From Bacteroidales bacterium UBA3709 (GTDB lineage Bacteria > Bacteroidota > Bacteroidia > Bacteroidales > UBA932): 32,633 bases of DNA. Position 1 is the stretch's first letter, and the number at the start of each line of letters is the position of its first letter. Positions 29,671-32,633 of the stretch are shown here, one piece after another. The stretch lies in the NCBI GenBank assembly GCA_002372015.1, contig DFIA01000041.1, forward strand, positions 1 to 32,633, read 5' to 3'. The notes under the pieces were generated by a model. The model searched no databases and was not told the origin of the DNA. It saw only the letters and a list, made by a program, of their open reading frames with translations. Position numbers and translations under genes: made by a program.

Positions 29671-32487
29671 ATGAAGAGATTATATTTTTTATTTATGTGC
29701 ATTATGCTGGTATCGGCTATGAGCTTTGGCCAGCAGCAACAGATTCCAATGATGCCTTTAGATCCGGCAGTAAGGGTAGGGCAGTTGGAAAATGGTTTAA
29801 CCTACTTTATAAGACATAATGCAAACCCTGAAAACAGGGCTGAGTTTTACATAGCAACCAATGTAGGTGCTATAAATGAAACTCCTGCCCAGAGAGGTTT
29901 GGCGCACTTTTTAGAGCACATGTGCTTCAATGGAAATAAAGACTTTCCAGGAAACACTATGCTTAGCTATTTAGAAAAGAACGGTCTTATCTTTGGAGCT
30001 AATATCAATGCCATGACAGGCGTGGAAAGCACCGTATATACTTTGAGCACCATTCCTACAGACAAGAAGTTCCTGATAGATACGGCTCTTGTAATTCTTC
30101 AGAACGATGCGGCTTTTGTAACAAACGATTTTGATGAAATTGAGAAGGAAAGAGGAGTTATAATAGAGGAGTGGAGAAGCGGTAACACGGCACAGCGCAG
30201 ACAACAGGAGGCTTTATTTAAGGTCTTATTCAAGGGCACTAAATATGCAGACTGCAATGTTATCGGCGATGAGGAATGTTTGCTTTCTTTTGAGCCACAG
30301 GAATTGGTGAACTTCTACAAGACATGGTATTATCCTGGCAACCAGGCTATAATTGTAGTAGGCGATGTAGATCTTGATTATGTAGAGGGTAAAATCAAAG
30401 AACTGTTCAGCATTATTCCAAAGAAGGAAAATGCTCCGGTAAAAGAAGTTATCAATATTCCTGATAATGAAGAACCTCTTGCTCTGGTATATACCGATCC
30501 AGAGCTTACTTCTTCCTCTTTTATGTATATCAATAAGCAGCAGGCAATGCCTAAGCAGATGAAGAATACCCAGATGTATTTTATGTTGGAGAATCTGAAG
30601 AGGGTTATTAGCAGCATAATAAACGAGAGATTGTCTGATGCAAGTAAAAAACCAGATGCTCCTTTTGTTTCTGCAAGTTTTGCAATGCAGAATTTGGTTG
30701 AAACTATGGATGCCCTATATGTGGCTGCAATGCCTAAAGATGGAAAACTGAAGGAGTCTATGGAGGCTGTTATTGGCATAGTACGTCAGGCTCAACAGTT
30801 TGGTTTTACGGCAGATGAATTTGAGAGAGCCAAGTCTAATATTCTGCGCTCTTATCAAGCGCAAGAAGATAGAGCTGCTACCAGAACAAATAATCAGCTC
30901 GCTATGAGCTATGTAGAGTATTTCCTTGATAATGAGCCATATTGCGAGCCTAAATTTGAGAATGAACTGGCTACTCAGATTTTCTCTTCAATTACAGTAG
31001 ATGTTATAAATCAGATGTTATCAAATCAGGGGCTTATAGAGAAAAACAATCATGTAGTCATGTACACGGCCCCTAAGAAAAATGAGTCATCTGCTCCTAC
31101 AGAAGCTCAATTGATAGAATGGCTGGAAGGAAGCTTTGCTACAGAACTTCAAGCTCCTAAGGGAGAGGAAGTTGCTAAGGAATTTATAGATCCATCTTCA
31201 ATAAAGAGCGGCAACGTTAAGAAAGAGGAAAAGGGTTATCTTGGAAGTACTGTTTGGACTCTGAGCAATGGTGTACAGGTTTATCTGTACCCTACGGATG
31301 TTCGCAAAGACAGGGTGTCTTTCAGCCTGATGCAGGATGGTGGTCTTTCTATTCTTCCACAAGAGTTGCTTCCAAGCTTCGAAGACAATGTACAGTATTT
31401 CTATGCATCCAATGCAGGAGTAGGTCAATTCCCTGCAAATATGGTTCGTAAAATGCTGGCCGGCAAGAGTGTTTCTGCAGGCAACTTTATAAACAATGAG
31501 CATAGTGGCGTAAACGCTTCTTCTTCATCTAAAGATATGGAAGCAGCTCTCCAGCTTACATACTTGTACTTTACTCAACCAAGATGCGATGATACTGAGT
31601 TTGAAACTACCAGAACATCTATGGCACAGGTAGCAGAAAACATAGAAAGCAATCCTTCTTATCAGTATTCAAAACTACTTGCAGGGGCAATGGTGAACAA
31701 TAGCCCAAGACTTGTAATGTTTGGCAAGGAACTTCTTTCAAAGGTTTCTGCAGCCGATATAAGAAAGGGTAATTCAATGCTCTTCGGCGATGCAACAGGC
31801 GCAAAATTGTTTGTGGTGGGAGACTTTGAAATAGATGCCGTAAAGCCTTTGATAGAAAAATATATAGCTTCTCTTCCTGTTAAGAGCAAGAAGGCCCGCA
31901 CAATAGTAGATCATAAGCTCTATCCGGCAGACGGCACCTTTGAGGTTGCTAAGGCAATAAAGATGGAAAATCCAAATACTTATGCTTCTGTGCTGTACCA
32001 GCGTCCACAGACTAAGAATATGGAGAATGGCGTTATTGCCAGAGCTCTTACCTATATAATGAATATGAGGTATATAGCATCTCTAAGAGAAGAAGACGGA
32101 GGTACATACAGTCCAAGTGTGAGGGGATATGTTTCTTCTGCTCCTAATGAGAGGAACTATTTCAGCGTATCATTTGAAACATCTAAAGAAAAGGCTCCTG
32201 TATTGTTGGATAAAGTTTACGCAGGAATAGACTTGCTTGCAGCAGAAGGCCCTACAGACGAGGAAATGGGTAAAACTATAGAGATGTTGAAAAAGAATAT
32301 TCCTGAATCCAAGAAAAACCCTGCTTACTGGAGCAATCTGTTAGAGAGTTACTATTTATATGGTTACGATCTGGAACTGACAGATGCTAAAATTGACGAA
32401 TTTGTTACAAAGTCAAACATCCAGAAAGCGGCAAAAGAAATTCTCTCTGCTGGTAACAGGCTGACAGTTAGGTTAGATCCGGAATAA
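29671..32487 (+). CDS. M16-family zinc metalloprotease (pitrilysin/insulinase type), exported
   Basis: A 938-residue exported peptidase. A signal peptide (about 1-20, ending AMSFG) precedes four M16 units. The inverted zinc motif HFLEH is at 79-83 (His79, catalytic Glu82, His83) and the third ligand, Glu160, falls at the family's exact spacing within EIEKERGVIIEEW. Units 2-4 lack the motif, as usual. The second half opens near residue 525 (VWTLSNGVQVYLYPTD). The closing R/Y motif region (REEDGGTYSPSVRGYVS) is well kept and helps hold substrate. M16 enzymes of this length cleave peptides held in a closed chamber, here probably in the periplasm. The gene is single with its own promoter. Specific substrates are unknown. 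Confidence 0.93.
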   Translation: MKRLYFLFMCIMLVSAMSFGQQQQIPMMPLDPAVRVGQLENGLTYFIRHNANPENRAEFYIATNVGAINETPAQRGLAHFLEHMCFNGNKDFPGNTMLSYLEKNGLIFGANINAMTGVESTVYTLSTIPTDKKFLIDTALVILQNDAAFVTNDFDEIEKERGVIIEEWRSGNTAQRRQQEALFKVLFKGTKYADCNVIGDEECLLSFEPQELVNFYKTWYYPGNQAIIVVGDVDLDYVEGKIKELFSIIPKKENAPVKEVINIPDNEEPLALVYTDPELTSSSFMYINKQQAMPKQMKNTQMYFMLENLKRVISSIINERLSDASKKPDAPFVSASFAMQNLVETMDALYVAAMPKDGKLKESMEAVIGIVRQAQQFGFTADEFERAKSNILRSYQAQEDRAATRTNNQLAMSYVEYFLDNEPYCEPKFENELATQIFSSITVDVINQMLSNQGLIEKNNHVVMYTAPKKNESSAPTEAQLIEWLEGSFATELQAPKGEEVAKEFIDPSSIKSGNVKKEEKGYLGSTVWTLSNGVQVYLYPTDVRKDRVSFSLMQDGGLSILPQELLPSFEDNVQYFYASNAGVGQFPANMVRKMLAGKSVSAGNFINNEHSGVNASSSSKDMEAALQLTYLYFTQPRCDDTEFETTRTSMAQVAENIESNPSYQYSKLLAGAMVNNSPRLVMFGKELLSKVSAADIRKGNSMLFGDATGAKLFVVGDFEIDAVKPLIEKYIASLPVKSKKARTIVDHKLYPADGTFEVAKAIKMENPNTYASVLYQRPQTKNMENGVIARALTYIMNMRYIASLREEDGGTYSPSVRGYVSSAPNERNYFSVSFETSKEKAPVLLDKVYAGIDLLAAEGPTDEEMGKTIEMLKKNIPESKKNPAYWSNLLESYYLYGYDLELTDAKIDEFVTKSNIQKAAKEILSAGNRLTVRLDPE

Positions 32488-32522
32488 GCCAATGCTTTGT
32501 ATTAAATAAAAAATAAGATTTT

Positions 32523-32553
32523 TTTGCAAGTAGATAAAAAAAACATATATTTG
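32523..32553 (+). promoter_or_regulatory. Strong sigma-A promoter for a gene beyond the window
   Basis: TTTG (32523-32526), a 19-nt spacer and TATATTTG (32546-32553), identical to the -7 box of rpsP, followed by CAGC. It starts 36 nt after the M16 stop codon. No coding start occurs before the window ends. Confidence 0.8.
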
Positions 32554-32563
32554 CAGCGAATAT

Positions 32564-32584
32564 CGCCCTATCGTAAGGTAGGCG
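32564..32584 (+). other. Small stem-loop in the leader after the last promoter
   Basis: CGCCCTA (32564-32570) and TAGGCG (32579-32584) pair over 6 bp with one bulged C and an 8-nt loop. It is about 10 nt downstream of the -7 box, near the 5' end of the mRNA, and is followed by an AT-rich stretch to the window end. It resembles the 5'-end hairpin of the rpsP leader in position, not in sequence. Confidence 0.4.
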
Positions 32585-32633
32585 TAGCGAGAATAAATTT
32601 AAACTATTTACAAACATAAATTTTTTTAAAAAT

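Noticed and set aside
1..32633. CRISPR arrays, tRNA or rRNA genes, transposases, integrases or a reverse transcriptase
   Set aside because: I looked for regular repeats, cloverleaf-like runs and the relevant protein motifs and found none. In particular no DGR reverse transcriptase accompanies the candidate variable region.

Overview
The window looks like chromosome of a Bacteroidota bacterium, most likely order Bacteroidales. Five lines of evidence support this: (i) several promoters of the Bacteroidota sigma-A type (TTTG, 19 nt, TAnnTTTG); (ii) a near-absence of Shine-Dalgarno sequences, with two telling exceptions; (iii) AT-rich DNA; (iv) family markers such as a DUF4831 protein, a PG0541-type pump-associated protein, DUF3298 lipoproteins, a long-tailed S16 and an AAA/DUF4143 ATPase; (v) gene orders known from this phylum. 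I see no phage, transposase, CRISPR array, tRNA or rRNA. No gene-free stretch exceeds 300 bases.

Layout. 1-709: 3' end of a surface-type protein with a FISUMP/C-type-lectin-like C-terminus, closed by a hairpin terminator. 932-1649 (-): an AAA/DUF4143 ATPase broken by a large internal deletion. 1793-10812 (-): a tightly packed envelope cluster. Read in its own direction it encodes a patatin/outer-membrane-barrel protein, a polysaccharide flippase, a single-chain dUTPase-MurF fusion, a secreted esterase and two tandem DUF3298 lipoproteins. 10894-12981 (+): a cyclophilin-type lipoprotein, then rpsP and rimM. 13001-13939 (-): an AraC-type regulator, divergent from an efflux operon at 14108-20719 (TetR, TolC-like channel, adaptor lipoprotein, RND pump, PG0541-like protein). 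20765-23664 (-): a glycosyltransferase and a POT-type transporter. 23802-28249 (+): LpxL-like acyltransferase, DUF4831 protein, PepD dipeptidase, a Lys/Ala-rich histone-H1-like protein and a small membrane protein. 28338-29502 (-): rplI, rpsR, rpsF. 29671-32487 (+): an M16 metalloprotease. The window ends in a strong promoter with a structured leader for a gene lying outside.

Function. Most genes serve the cell envelope (peptidoglycan precursor synthesis, lipid A acylation, glycan export and assembly, lipoproteins, efflux), interleaved with two ribosomal-protein operons. The observations most worth checking are: the Dut-MurF fusion; a consensus sigma-54 promoter followed by an intrinsic terminator upstream of rpsP, which could make a short RNA; strong Shine-Dalgarno sequences placed only on rpsR and rplI, fitting the proposed bS18 autoregulation; and a C-terminal codon pattern at 569-679 resembling the variable region of a diversity-generating retroelement target. 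No reverse transcriptase or template repeat is in this window. All functional names rest on reading motifs and recalled family features; no database search was run.
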